Counted from the first letter of the stretch, positions 35,775 through 49,235 are shown. The stretch is DNA of 64,000 bases from Plantago ovata (GCA_028274465.1 CM051455.1:95488365-95552364); one strand, 5' to 3'. Program-made: numbers and translations. The notes: generated by a model not told the origin, from the letters alone.

Positions 35775-36629
35775 AATTCAAAGTATTTATAAAAATAAAA
35801 ATTATCGCTAAGAACAGAAAAATCCAGTATGAAAACGAAAACAGAGTACAAACTACATCTAAATTTAGCATCACCAAGATCCAACGCAACATCCAAACAT
35901 AATGAGCGGTACACAACTGCAATGTCATATACATTAACTCCAAAATAAATACATAGGTTGTACACCGGCGTCTTCCTGGAATACTCGAAAATGCTATTAT
36001 ACACTGTCCTTGAAAGGGAAATTCATTCATGGACTAATTCTGTGGTAAGTTGTAAACCATGTGGCTTAACGTCATTTGAGAAATGGAGATGACGTGCATA
36101 TATCGACGAGGTCTATGAGACCTGGTCTAGGAAGAATTTTCCGCCTCAAAGGTCAGCTAATAGAATTCAAATATTAACATCGTATCAAAGCATACACATT
36201 TCATAACTGATTTTTAAGCAACCGGCTTATCCAGCTACATACAGATAACTTCGCTTCCTGCAATCATGAAGACCCAAGTATAAGCAAACTTAGCAGAGTA
36301 TTTCCACTTATCATATTGAGAAAATTTTGGCCAAATTAGAATACCCTTCACAATTTAAGACAAGGAACCGCAACCAAATGCGTTTCAAACCCAAAACCTC
36401 TATCCAGGAAAAATCTACATCTGAATTTTAATCTATAATTAAGTTCTGGAAACAGTATGGGAACCTATAGCCATGACAAACAATAATAACACATGTTTCA
36501 TCTTCATCTTTAAGACAGACTGTTTTGTCCTAGATGAAACGGAGTGTGCTTAGACTTCGCATCACAGGCCCCTTATTAATTCTGATTGTAATTACACATC
36601 TATTTGCAAGTACTTACACATTAATTGGT
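35775..36629 (-). other. Squalene synthase 3' UTR with a probable intron
   Basis: Downstream of the stop, a strong donor ATGT|GTAAGTACT at 36618/36617 pairs with the acceptor TTCTATTAG|CTGACC at 36158/36157, removing 460 nt. The distal exon from 36156 runs through sequence of 3'-UTR character to A/T-rich polyadenylation-like signals near 35775-35800. Inferred from splice consensus; the exact end is unknown. Confidence 0.5.
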
Positions 36630-39600
36630 TCAAGTTGATGACAGGTGTGCCAAAAGAATGGCCAGTATGATGAAGATGATGGCAATCTGCAAAAAGAAAT
36701 CAAAATTTCAACATAACCCTTTGCAATGAATGAGTATTCAATAACAAAAACAAATGAAAGAAAAGACAAAAACAATGTTTTGAGCACTGACCATAGCAGC
36801 ATAAGATTGGGGTTTGCTCTGGATAATGTAAGACTTCCTGGTGAAAAGAGAGAGATTGTTGAGACATTGATAATAAATTAGCTCTTGGACGAAAACTTTA
36901 AAAAAAAAGTTATTTGACCTCTGGTTTAGAGTTTCAGAATCCCTGCAAATTTTCAAGATTACTTCTAAGTTGTCCTTTGTCTTTTTAGCATTAGTGTCAC
37001 TGTCATCAACCTATAAAGGTCAGAAGCAACAGAGCAATTTTTAGCAAATGAAACAAAGTGAGCAGGCACCTGGAAAGATGTAGATAACTCACATTCAACA
37101 TATTCATCCACATAAAAACATCGAATCTAGTCGTTTTAGTAAAAGGTAGTTTAAAACAGAACAGGGCATAGCTTTGTTAAACTAAATCTGAATCGTGGAA
37201 CTGATGGAGCATCATACCTTGAATCTTAGCATACGGGCAAAATCATAAAATGCTCCATACACATCGGCTATTGTCTTGGTTCTGTCAATAACCTTGGCAG
37301 TAAGTCCTAGGTCAAGGAACAAAAGAAACAGAAACATAAGCAAAATATTCTGTGATTTTAATAATAGAAATGAACATAAAATTAAGCTGAAACAATAAGG
37401 AACCCAGCAGAATGTTTGGAACTAGCACAAAAGAGAGAAGCCATGCACTAGTTGAACATGAAAAACCAACATACAGAAATCAAAACAATGATATGCAGTT
37501 TTACATCATTTTTTCTGCAAATGTGCCTAAAGAATGCAAGCATTTGATGCACTTGGGATTTGCAATTTGTCATGGTCAGTGCCTAGCACAGTGGTAGAGT
37601 TGCTGAGGGTCTGGAGAAGGAATTGGAAAGATAAAGATAAAAAGACTTTGTCGAATCTCATACCAGGGGCTGTGTTGCGTAGAGCATTTAGATAGAAACA
37701 GTAGATGATTTCAGGATGTTCCTAGCTTGGATCAGCAGTTTCTCAGTAATTTTTTTTGGGCTACTATTTTAATGGGCTGGAAATAACCCTTTGCCCGACC
37801 ATAGTAGTCTAGTTTCTTGTCTGTCCGAGAACAACAAATTTGTTACGGATTGCTATAAATGTTGGAAGCATTTCAGCCTTCAAGCCCACACCACCAGAAC
37901 AAGAAAATGGGAGGAAACGATCCTCCCCAGCGAGTTGCGTGCCACCATAAACAATACTTGAAAAGTTCATATACAATTCATAAGAAGTTTTTACGTTTTG
38001 ATGATGAAACAATGATAATACTGTGATATCTACTGAATTTAGAATGGGTAGATGAAGGTTTAGCATTTTGAAACATTTGTAAAACACAGTTATTACAGAA
38101 ACTCAGATAAAGGACACTAAGCTACTACAATCAGGTAAATGGTTACTTGCAGCTCTATCCCCAAAAAACTATCTGAGGAAATTCCTATCCGAGTTAGAAA
38201 TAACTTCGAAGCACCTATTGTTTCTCTCAATCCAAATGCACCAAATAACACAGCCTGGTATAAACCTTTTTATCTTTATCTTTCAGAATCCTTCTCCAAG
38301 CCCTCAGGAGATCTACCACCTTCCTTGGCATTGACCAAGAAAAGTTACGAATCCACAATAGAATCCCACAGGATCCTAGCGACAAACTCAAACTTATAAA
38401 CCATAGACTTTAAATTCTCTTCCAATGTGACTTCAATTTGGGAGTAGGAGGATGTTTTTATTCATATTTAACCAACAAAATGTATAGTAACATATTATGG
38501 AGACAAGATGCGAAGAATGAGGAAGTATTCTATATATCATAGTAAACAAATCAAATTAAACATTCCAGATTTAATGAGCGAACAGACCATGTCAAATGTC
38601 AATCTTACCACGCCTCATTTTCACAACCCCTCTGAAAACTTCAATGTTGTTGTAACACAAAGCCAACGTTCCAATTGCCATGATCTAGTAAATTATGGAA
38701 ACAAAATTAGAAGCACAGTTTGATATTGTGCAGTTATTTTTCAGTACTCACCAAGTATACTGATCATGGATATGTCAAATAGCTCTAGAATTTTTTATTC
38801 CAGGGAGGTGGCGTATATAGATGATTTGACAACATAAAAAAATTAATCAGAGATCCTTCTAATATTCTCATGAGATTCATTGAGAGAGGTCAAATAGAAG
38901 CTGTCCAGTTATAGTTCTACCCCATACAGCCTTCACTCTAGCTGCTTTTATATTCTAACAGATACATCCTTGGGATTCGGGAAATCAAACGGATGTCTAA
39001 ATTCAACATTAATTCACTGAGCTAGAGATCATACTATAGATATAATTCCTCTGTCCCAAAATGATAAGCTTGGTTGCCATTCTGATTTATCCCATATTAT
39101 GGGGAATATAATTATAAATAAAAACACAATAATACTTCTCCTAGAATACCCTTAGTTATAGTATTACCTTTAATCAATAAGACAAATTTCTATAAACTTC
39201 AGACCAGGTAAGGATAATAACGAAGCTAACTATTTACATTAACGACTTTGACATAGTTTATTGCCGGTATATAAACTGCATCAAATCCAAATGAGCCTAT
39301 CATTTTGGGACAGGCAATTCCAATTGATTTTGAACCAGGAAAAATGAAGTGAGAAATTTGGGAAGACAGCATGATAGATTGAGAGACTTAGACATTTATG
39401 AAGAGTTGAAGACCATTGTCTCTGAGACAATAGTTTATCATATTCCTATTCCAGTTTTCCACCAACCAGTACGGGGTGAGATGCATTTTTATACAGGATT
39501 TTCAAACAATAACGTATCATCTTCAAGAAGAACAATAATATGTCATAACAAAGCATGAACATACCTGTGGAATTGCACAAAAACGGAAAATAGCTGGGTC

Positions 39601-42600
39601 TCGCAAAGCAGACATGTAAGTTAGGCAATCCTCCGCATGTATTAAAGCATTTGTGACCATGTCATTCAGGCACTGCACTGCCTTATCAGAATTTTCTTCT
39701 TCTTTTAAGCCCTAACAAGAGATGAACATAATTCGCTATTAAGATGATACATTTCTACACACACACACACTCTGTAGTTCCTTTGTCCCGTTTCAAACTT
39801 TATAACTTTCCTTTGGTTGGTGTCCCATTACAAATTTGGAATGCCAAAAAGGAAAACTTTTAAACTTCTTTATTCAAGTACACCTTTATCAAAAAAAAAT
39901 TCCTTCTCTAGTTCAGGAATATCCCGCTTACATCTTTATTCATTGTTTAAATAAATATACACACACAGCGAGAGAGAGAGAGAGAGAGATGAACCTCAAG
40001 TTTGCTGACATATTTACTCCATATTTGTCGAGGCCAAAACATACGAGACTTTGGTATCTCATTGATATCTTCCAAATAATCTCGAATAATATTTGTTTTC
40101 TGCAAAAAATGGTGAACAGACGGGCTTTGAATTTCCAATGCAATTTATTAACTAGCAAACTTATTGCAGTTGGAAACACTATTACCTGAAGAAACAAACC
40201 CATTGAGTTGGAGAGTGCATCTGAAGCCAAATCTTCTTTTCCAGAAGCATGGAACAGCTTTGATAATCCCAAACCAACAAGTCCAGCTACATAGTGACAA
40301 TATTCATCATAATCATCGATGGTTTCTACCTGGCAAGAGAACAAAAAAGAAAATTTCATATCAGGACAAGCAGAATCTGGCTCATAACAAGACCCCCAGC
40401 ATCATTTTATCATGATTTCTTTGCATTCAATGGTAACAAAATAAATGAATAAATAACTTTTAATAAAATGACACATGATATTTTGTTTTCTTCAAGGAAT
40501 CAAATAGTTTATTAGTTCAACAATTCTTAGACTTAACAAAAACCAGAATTAAAACACGTGGTTATGTATCTTGGTATTTCTACAATACCTCCTTGCATAT
40601 AAATTTCGCCATGCCAGCGCCCATTCGCATGGTAATATCCTCAATTGCCTCCTGATAACTGCAAAAAGAAATGAGCATTACAGACAGCAAAAAAAAAATT
40701 AATAATAATAAATGTCGCTTTATATACGTACATAGCGTGCACACATACTGGATATACTATACACTGTAACCGAGATATCAATGATCTTACACAATTTCCT
40801 GTACCAAAATTTGACAAAATTACATAGCATTAGAGCTATCTAGTGAAGCAATTATAGATATTCCTTTTTTACGGAAGTTCACAGGCATTGGAAGCTACAG
40901 ATCAGCCAACAGCAACCAAAGGGGAAAATTCCATTTCTGGTACTCCAAACTGAGACACCGCCAGTTTTGGTATCCCACAATGTATGTGTCCAATTCTCAA
41001 CAACAACTTCTCCAATTTGGGTACTCTGGTACCAAATTCCATTCAACTAACCAAAATTTGAATTTTCCGAGCACAAAAATTGTAAAGTGAACCCTATATT
41101 TTTTAGAAACTTCACCTTGAACCCAAATTCAATATTGCTTAAACCAATTTTCTTAATAAGCAGAAGCTTCAACGTGGTCACGCATTTGGAGCAAAGCTTA
41201 ATATATCAATATGATAAATAATTTCTCAATAAGAAGTGAATAAACTAATAAGATACAACCTATTCCACGGAATTAGTAATCAAATGGAAAAGGTCTATAA
41301 CAATATTATCAAAAGGAAATAGAACAAGAATAGAAAATAAACCTTTTAAAGCATAATCAAATACTAATTCCTATTTCTAAACTTTATTCTAGAATAAATA
41401 AGCCAGTCTTTTTTATTGGACTTTTTACTAAATGGTCAAATAAATTAGACCAATTTACCATTTGAATCATACCACAAAAGTGCAATCAATTTAGTCATAT
41501 TATTTACCAAATGGGCAAAACTTTACACTATTTTTGAAATTTTTTTCTTGGTCTTGGATGGGGACCATATAGGGTGGTCACGTGACCTTCCCATCTTGTG
41601 AACCACAAACTCTCACAATACCTCACCCTCATCTCACCTCACCTCACGTCTTCTTCTTTCTTCTCTCCTTCTCACACATCACCTAATAATTGCAGATCCA
41701 AGCTCTCTCTTCATAAAAACTCTTCTTGATTTTGTCATTGGATTTATTCTAGTGTAGTAGTTTCTATTTTTTCTCTGTGAAGTCGAAACCAAAGTGAAGA
41801 AGACAAATTCACAGGCTCGAACGGATCGATCGGCCATGAAAAGGTAAGTGGGAGAAACGGAGAAGAAGAAATGGAACAATCAAATTAATGTTGTGTTTTG
41901 CTGCCAACGTATTAGGAGTGACTGATGGGTGGCGGCTTGGCCAAGATCTGCCATTTTTTTTAAAAATGGGGCCGAGATCTAGCTGCTTCTGGTGCAGGAG
42001 TTATTGATGTTGATAGTGAGGTGGTATAGTTACAGAACAAAGCTTAAAGCTTCAAGCTTGGTTATACAAAAAAAAAAAGTTTTAAAAGTAATCTAGAGAC
42101 TAAAAGGATGTAGAATGAAGCTAAAAAAGCAGAATTCCAAGAAGCTTCAAAGTAACCAAGTTGATCGTGAAGGATTCCAGATTATTGAAAATTTTAAATC
42201 ATGAGTCTGGGTACGGTACTTACAAAATATAAGACCCGCGTACTGTAAAATGTAATACTGGGTACTGGTACTATACAATGTGAGACCTGGGTACTATAAA
42301 ATGAATAGTATCGGGTACTGATACTATAAAATGTGAAACCAGGTACTATAAACTGAGAATTACCGGGTACTGGTACTATAGAATGTAAGATCTGGTACTA
42401 TAAAATAAGGAGTACCGGATACTAGCATTACAAAAATATAAGTATCTAGGTACTAAATATAATTGTTGGGTACTAAAATAATATAACTATAATACCTTAA
42501 AGAAATGAAAAACTAAAAGAATTAAAATCAAATGATGTGGAAGAGAAAAATGGGTGTACAAAAGTTTTTTTGTTTGTTAGCTATGCACGTGAATTAGGAT

Positions 42601-45363
42601 GACTGGATGAGGAAAAGTAAGGGTAAAAGGGTCTTTACACCATCCACTTTAGACTGAAATTGAAAGGGAGTTTGTGGCATGATCCACATGGTAAAAGAAG
42701 GAAGCATTTTTACCTCCCGGTGGCGCGCCCCTTTTTTATTCCTATCGGTTTGTTAACATAGTAAGAAATTCAGGAGAGTTGAACGGAATTTGGTGCCGGA
42801 GTACCTATAATGGCAGAGTGTTGTTCTCAAGTATCTAAATTGGACGCATATATTGTGCAGTATCAAAAATGGATTTTCCCAAAGTAACAATAACTTATAA
42901 TAAGTACATCTACACTGCACCAACACAGAATTTTCTTACTTCAGTTGCTTTTCTGAGGCCATTACAAAGTAAGAAGCTTTGAGAATTATCCCATACAATG
43001 TTTACCTACCATGCATCATTTCACAGTTAAAACAAACACCATGGAGCACAATTAAATCTGATGGATAATTAAGCCATAATTTAGTCAGACCATCAGTAGT
43101 TACTTATTAGATATGTGTACATACACATGAAAGTGCATATATCTGCTCAATATGGTGCAATGAACCATGTTTACCTAGCCACAATCATGTTAGAAGTTAG
43201 AACTCGAACAGTTACAAGAAGTTACCTGCTTCCAAGCTCCAAGAAAGCAGTAGAAACATGATGGAACTCATCCATGAGAACTTTGTACGCCTTTGTACCA
43301 CCTACCAATAAATATGAGTATGAAGATTAAAACTAGAAAAGACCATTTATGTGTTGTACAGTTAAGCACCAAGTCACAATTCCCAGCCGTTAGCAAATAC
43401 ATTGAGTGATACTGAAGGACCTATAAAAACTCGAATAGCGCATTCATGAAATGAGAATTTCAAAACTAAGACATAAATAACAGAAAAACTTATTCAAAAT
43501 GTAATATGCGACAGTTAGATTTTTTATGTATGTTCAGTCACCAATAGATGATTGCTGATCAAGTAACTTGACATCCACATTATCTTTGTTATTGGAAGGA
43601 AACCTATATTAAGAAATTCTTCTCTTGGGAATCGGCAGCCTTCCACTACATAACAGCGAATGTCATCTGCTTCACCTGTGTGTGTCATCTTTTCTAAGTA
43701 GGCCAGGACACAACATAGCTCATCAGTTAAATGGTATACTTACACTTGGTGCCAATTTGACAGCAAAGTTAAACTCTAACCCCTGTTACATGTACTAGTT
43801 TTTGGCTTCAACTCTCACACAACTCAGTTACATGGGTGATAGAGCCTTATAATGCAATTCAGAGCACAACCCTGGAAACAGAAAACACACCAAGACGAGG
43901 GAAGAATTTAAAACTCACATGCAAAATGCCAATCGCGGTCATAAATGTGACGGTGGAACGCCATCAAAATGGGCACTTTAATTTCCGTTGCTATGCTCGT
44001 ATCGTCCTCTGCAAAATGAAACAACAAAGTAGGCAATGACTCACAGCGTTTTTCTATTTTAATAACACCGTTTAGATCATTTAATGGTATGCATAAAAAA
44101 TGATTGAACAAAGGTAAATGTTGAAAGATCTTACCTACAGTGTCAAGAGCACGGAGAACCAAATAGAAAATGCATATCTGCAAGAAAATTCCAGTGAAGA
44201 TCATTCATGATAAAGTGGTAAAACAAAGCCATAATGAATGCTAGCAAATACATATAGAGATTACACAACACTGGTTCAACTCCAGGCTCATAATTCAAAA
44301 GGTCATTTGCAACAACCCGAAAGTTAACACACCGCTTGTCCGCTTGTTCACCCTTCATAGTTTTCAAAGGCATGCAACTACAAAATAGACTGAACAAAGT
44401 AAATATAACCAACTAAGTGTTCCGACGTAAATAAGTGTCCCGTGGTTAGGTGGGTTGCTTACAGATCAAACCACGTCAGAGTTGATGTTTGATTATTAAA
44501 ACTCTACAGTGCATTATAATTTGTCAACATAAATTTGTAACTAACAAGGAAATTATGTTTGGTAAAGTTAAAAGTAGGAAGGAAGAAAGCACTAAAATCA
44601 TTATAGCATTTAGATAATTTCATTTCATTGGTGTACTTAATCAATTTGTATGACTTCTTAAACATCTCTCCTGGGCTCATTTCAACCTATTTTGGAGAGG
44701 CCAATGAGCATATCTTATACTCTGTTCCAAACTAAGCTTACTAAGGACCGCAAATTACTCCTACGTTACATAATCAAAAAATATAATAAAATTATATTAT
44801 AAGAGAAAATCAAGTATATTTTTAACCCTATTATATTATTATATATAATGACGTGTAATATAGGAGTAATTTGCCGTCAAAAGTTCGAAAAAAAATTCAA
44901 CATGAGGAAGCTTAATTTGGAACCGAGGGAGTAACAGGGAGTAACATGTAATAATTCCATCTCATCTAAAAGCTCTAACTTAAATAAATCAATGGACTCT
45001 GAAATCACAAGACGCTTACGAATTATTGTAGGGAAAATTGAATTACTGACCCTAAACAATATGCACACGAGTTGAGAAACAAGTATAGATAGTAGTACAA
45101 GTACAGCACAGCACAATAATAATAAATAAAAATAAATAAATAAATAAACTACTTGAACTACTCCTTACAGCATCACGAAGATTGGTGTCAAGCTGCTGAA
45201 TAACGAGGGCGAAACTTCTAGAAACCTTATGAAGCATAGAGTAGCAAAACGCCCAGTGCGGCTCGCGCGGGATCTGCTTCTCGGCATTTCTGGCGGCGAG
45301 TTTGAGCTTCACCAGAGGAAATAGGTCATCAGGATGCTTCAGAATCGCACGCAAAGTACCCAT
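36630..45363 (-). CDS. SQS: Squalene synthase (farnesyl-diphosphate farnesyltransferase)
   Basis: Condenses two farnesyl diphosphates to squalene with NADPH at the ER membrane, the entry to sterols and triterpenes. Thirteen exons, all with GT...AG: 45363-45169, 44177-44135, 44008-43919, 43301-43226, 40658-40589, 40329-40186, 40099-39995, 39711-39565, 38684-38609, 37306-37218, 37010-36919, 36837-36792, 36686-36630. They join without any frame break to 409 residues, close to the usual plant length. Start [14 protein letters not shown]; first Asp-rich motif DTVED at 77-81; second DYLED at 213-217; the conserved [13 protein letters not shown] segment ([15 protein letters not shown]); C-terminal membrane anchor at 392-408. 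Introns are large because of transposon insertions. It appears intact and probably expressed. Confidence 0.96.
37590..37730 (+). repeat. LINE 3'-end relic in SQS intron 9, plus copy
   Basis: Similar at DNA level to the reverse complement of about 38150-38370 (shared word AAAGATAAAGATAAAAAG, flanked by related sequence). It is broken by stops. With the opposite copy it forms an imperfect inverted pair in the intron. Confidence 0.55.
38150..38400 (-). repeat. LINE C-terminal relic in SQS intron 9, minus copy
   Basis: The minus strand encodes [18 protein letters not shown] and, after a frame change, [16 protein letters not shown]. This is the typical end of plant L1-type LINE ORF2 (zf-RVT region). 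It lies wholly in intron 9, in the gene's own orientation. Confidence 0.7.
39049..39316. mobile_element. Stowaway-like MITE in SQS intron 8
   Basis: Ends CTCTGTCCCAAAATGATAAG and (reverse) CCTGTCCCAAAATGATAGG form about 19-bp inverted repeats of the Stowaway type. About 270 bp, A/T-rich, no coding. The TA duplication is not clean. Confidence 0.65.
40921..42880. mobile_element. Mutator-like inverted-repeat element in SQS intron 4
   Basis: Diverged terminal inverted repeats of about 120 bp: left from GGGGAAAATTCCATTTCTGG, right (reverse) from GGGAAAATCCATTTTTGAT. Both contain GGTACTC, CCAATT and ACCAAATTCC blocks in the same order. 1960 bp, no transposase. The interior has a leader-like stretch (41600-41843) that ends ATGAAAAG|GTAAGTG, resembling a captured first exon, and a tandem repeat at 42205-42495. 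A clear 9-bp duplication was not found. Confidence 0.7.
42205..42495 (+). repeat. Degenerate GGTACTATAAAATG repeat inside the intron-4 element
   Basis: About ten spaced copies of a GGGTACTGGTACTATAAAATG-like word over 290 bp, with units of roughly 25-50 bp. A/T-rich, no open frame. Confidence 0.75.
44720..44931. mobile_element. Stowaway MITE in SQS intron 1
   Basis: 212 bp flanked by TA (44718-44719 and 44932-44933). Inverted ends CTCTGTTCCAAACTAAGC and (reverse) CTCCCTCGGTTCCAAATTAA match the Stowaway CTCCCTC-type terminus; Tc1/mariner family. Confidence 0.85.
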
Positions 45364-45373
45364 TCCAACAGTT

Positions 45374-45514
45374 CTAATCAAATTAACAAGAGAAATGTTT
45401 AGAGTGTGATTGTGATTTGAATTAATCGAATCAGAAATCCGATTGGTAACGAGGATGATGATAGAAATGATTAGTTAAAAACTCTGATTAGTTAAAAACT
45501 CCATTGAAGCTTAC
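45374..45514 (-). other. Probable 5'-UTR intron of squalene synthase
   Basis: Donor AAATAG|GTAAGCTT at 45515/45514 and acceptor TTGATTAG|AACTG at 45374/45373, leaving ten leader bases before the ATG. 141 nt; splice consensus only. Confidence 0.6.
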
Positions 45515-45583
45515 CTATTTGGCTGATTAATTTGACTGTGAATTTGGTGAGGAATGAATGAATGAGAGTGGAGAGGAGATGAG

Positions 45584-45590
45584 ATTTATA
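45584..45590 (-). promoter_or_regulatory. TATA box of squalene synthase
   Basis: TATAAAT on the minus strand in a CT-rich context, about 220 bp upstream of the ATG; a start near 45555 would give a leader split by the 141-nt intron. The foldback-like transposon begins only 120 bp further upstream, at 45712, so it borders the proximal promoter. Confidence 0.65.
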
Positions 45591-46389
45591 CGGAGAGGAG
45601 CCGATCAGGTAAAAGATTCAATTTCATTTTGTTTTAGTATAATTTTGCCATTCATATAATTTTGGTAATTTTAATTCTTTCTTCCTCTTATAAAAAAAGT
45701 CCAACCATAAAGAGTGAGTCTCCTAAGAGACCACTCTTATATAGAGACTATAGAGATCAATTTATATTAATTACAAAACAACCCCAAACCAAAAGCTAGC
45801 AACTAGGTAAGAAATCCGGGTCAAACCGGATCCTATAATATGGATCTAGTATATATAGGATATTTAATACACCAAAAATCCTAAATTTCATTCATATACA
45901 CATTCTAGAGCGAGAAATATTATTCTAGAGAGAGAAACTCTCCTTCCACCACCCATCGCCGCCCTTCAACCACCCATCGCCGTCGTTCCACCGCTGTCGT
46001 CGTTCTCTACTGCTCCATCACCATCTCTAGGTCACCATCATCGTCTAGAAACAAAAGGTAATGTTCTACGTTCATGAAATTTCATGTTTTCTACCTCTAT
46101 GAGCTTCTAGATAGAACAATTTGATAGAAAATATGCTAGATCGAAGTTTATGTAGTTGTTGGCATCTATACTTATGTAGATTTATGTTAGATCGAATGAT
46201 TTGGTAGAGAATATGCTAGATCGACTTTTTGTAGTTGTTTGCATCTAGATCTATGTAGATTTGTGTTTGAATAGACTTTATTGTAGTTGTTTGCATCTAT
46301 ATTTATGTAGATAAGTGTTTGATTCGAAGTTTGTTGATGATAGATGTTAAATTTAACATCTAGATGTAGATTTATGTAAATCTCATGAA

Positions 46390-47350
46390 AAATTTACATT
46401 CTGCGATACGCACTATGTTCTCAACAATATAACCCATGTTCTAAACAATATTGTCCATGTTCTACACAATATGGTCACTGTTGTCTAATGCTCTGTTTTT
46501 TTTTAATGAAAAAATTGGCCTCTGCGATGCGCACTATGTTCTCAGCAATATAACCCATGTTTTGAACAATATTGTCCATGTTCTCAGCAATAAAACCCAT
46601 TTTCTAAACGATATTGTCCATTGAAAGTATAAAATATCCCCCTATGCAGTAGTCTCTATGTTCTCAACAATATGGCCCATGTTCTAAGCAATATGTTCCA
46701 TGAGCTCAACTGTATAATGTGTTTATGAATAACATGCACGTAAATGTTGGACCATGCAGTACTAAATATGTTCCTAACAATATTGCCCATGTTTTAAGAA
46801 ATATGTCCTATGAAATATTGATCTGTAAAGTATACTCTATGTTTCAGTAAGATTGCCTATGTTCTAGACAGTATATTCCATGTTCTTAATCTGTATGTTA
46901 ATTATGTCTTATGCAATGAATCATGATACATTGATCTGTAAAGTATACTCTATGTTTTCAGCAAGATTACCTATGTTCTATACGGTATATTTCAAGTTCT
47001 TAATTTGTATGCTACGTCTAATGCAATGAATCATGATATATTGATCTGTAAAGTACACTCTATGATTTCAGCAAGCTAGCCTGTGTTCTAGACAGTATAT
47101 TCCATGTTCTTAATTTGTATGCTACGTCTAATGCAATGAATCATGATATATTGATCTGTAAAGTACACTCTATGTTTTCATCAAGATAGTCTATGTTCTA
47201 GTCAGTATACTCCATGTTCTTAAAATTGTCTATGTTTTCAATAATATTACCCATGTTCTTAAAATTTTCTATGTTTTCAATAATATTACTCATGTTCTTA
47301 CCAATGTCCCATGATTTTACAATTTGCTCCATGTTCTCATCGAAAAAGAC
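46390..47350 (+). repeat. Left arm of the foldback element: CATGTTCT-AACAATAT repeats
   Basis: About thirty imperfect copies of a word like CCATGTTCTAAACAATATTG, mostly 21-24 bp apart and sometimes with 60-90-bp higher-order units (CTGTAAAGTACACTCTATG between 46830 and 47180). Confidence 0.85.
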
Positions 47351-47679
47351 CCATGTTTACTGATCATCACATTTGATATGTAGGTATAGGTATCATTGGT
47401 GAAGATTTTTACATTCCTGGAGGCTTGAAAAGGAATGATGGGAACTTTAGATGAGTAATACAAATAATACTGCATCAACTCATATCCTAGACCCAAGACC
47501 AAATTTTAGAGGAAAACGAAGTAAACCACCGACTTTGTGGCACGTTCAGACAAATACTTGTTCTGATTAATTTGTAATGTTTTGAACAATTTTCAGACTT
47601 ACAATTGTTTCATATATATGCTCTGTTCGACAATTTTAAATAGTAATCTACCATATATTTATGATTTTGTTTGAGGAGA

Positions 47680-48960
47680 TGGGTGATATTTTCAGAAACA
47701 TGGGTTGTTGGAGAAATGCAGAAAATGACACTTATATATAGAAACAAGTTCATTGACGATATTATGAGAAACATGAGTAGTATTCCCATGAACATGGAAA
47801 ATATTCTCAGAAACATGGGTGATATTCTCAGGAACATGGGTGCTATTTGGAGAAACACAAAACATGGCACTTATATATAAAAAACAAGTTCATGGAATAT
47901 ATTATGAGAAACATGGGTAGTATTCCCATGAACATGAGAGATATTCTCAGAAACATGGGTTCTATTTGGCGAAACATAGACCACAACACTTATATATAAA
48001 CACAAGTTCATGTAATATATTATGAGAAATATGGGTAGTAGTCCCATGAAGATGTGGGATATTTTCAAAAATATGGGTAATATTTGAACTAACGTGGAAC
48101 ATGAACATTATTATTAAATTGTAAATACATGGGGTTTACTATGAGAAACATGGGTAATATTTATATAAACATGGGGGATATTCCCAACAACATGGGTATC
48201 ATTTCAAACATAAGAAAAAATAAAAAAAATCCTTGTATATAAACGCAAGTACATTGGATATTAATATTATGACTACAATAATAACCATCTAACTTCTAAT
48301 TTCAAACTGAATACATTAATTTCTTGATCTTTTTCGGGTGACAAGGAGATTCCATTTTTTTGAAAAAGATACAATCTTTTCTCTCAACATGGATCAATTG
48401 GTTCCTTGCTTGATTCCCGGCATTAGTCCTCCTTTTCTTCTGTGGCACATAATCTACAAAAACAAAAACACAAACATAGGCAATATCATAAGAGACATAG
48501 GTAATAATCTTAAAAACATGGACCATAATTAGAACAATATCAACATATACTAAAAATCAAAATAAGAACATGGAACATATAAAACAAAAATAAATGACAT
48601 AATTTGAGAAACATGGGTAATAATGTTAAAAACATGGGACATATGCTTAGAAACATGGGTAATAATTGGTAGATTATGTAAAGCTGCGTCCAATATAGAA
48701 ACATCGAAACGACAAAGAAAAAGGATAACGGCACCACGAAAACTAAAGGGGGAAACAACAAAAGTAGTATTGTTTAGAACATGGACAATATTGCTGAGAA
48801 CATGGGTTATATTGCTGAGAACATAGTGTATATCGCAGAGATCAACTTTTCATAAAAACAGTTAAAAAAACATAGCATTAAAAACAGTGAGCATATCGGT
48901 CATAACATGGACAATATTGGCTAAAACATGGCCAATATTGTACAGAACATGGCGAATATC
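47680..48960 (-). repeat. Right arm of the foldback element, inverted copy of the left arm
   Basis: Runs of GAAACATGGGTGATATTCTC-like words, the reverse complement of the left-arm unit. The best-paired block is 48776-48845, which matches the reverse complement of about 46400-46470 including the CTGCGATACGCACTATGTTC edge. Confidence 0.85.
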
Positions 48961-49084
48961 GTTGAACGTAAAAAATTTATTACTACTACTAGCATTAGTA
49001 ATCATCTCAAACTATAGGTCTAGCAATACCATTAGGGATGATACTACCAATACCATAAAAGCAAAACAACAATCCATCTAACAG

Positions 49085-49235
49085 AAACAGGAGCAACCCA
49101 AAGTAGTAGTCTACTACTAATACTATCTAATTCTACTACTTACAACTACTACTACTACTACTAACTACTAGACTACTATACTACGAGTACTATACTACTA
49201 GGACTACCATACTACTACTACCACTATAAACGTCA
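49085..49235 (+). repeat. (ACT)n-rich microsatellite
   Basis: Imperfect ACT/CTA triplet runs, densest at 49147-49175, inside the foldback element. Confidence 0.85.

Noticed and set aside
40912-42889. 9-bp target duplication for the Mutator-like element
   Set aside because: The flanks GCAACCAAA and AAAGTAACA are not equal; only the inverted repeats support the element.
46390-48960. CRISPR-like regular repeats
   Set aside because: The words are degenerate, in opposite orientation in two arms, without unique spacers, inside a transposon with a target duplication in a plant genome.
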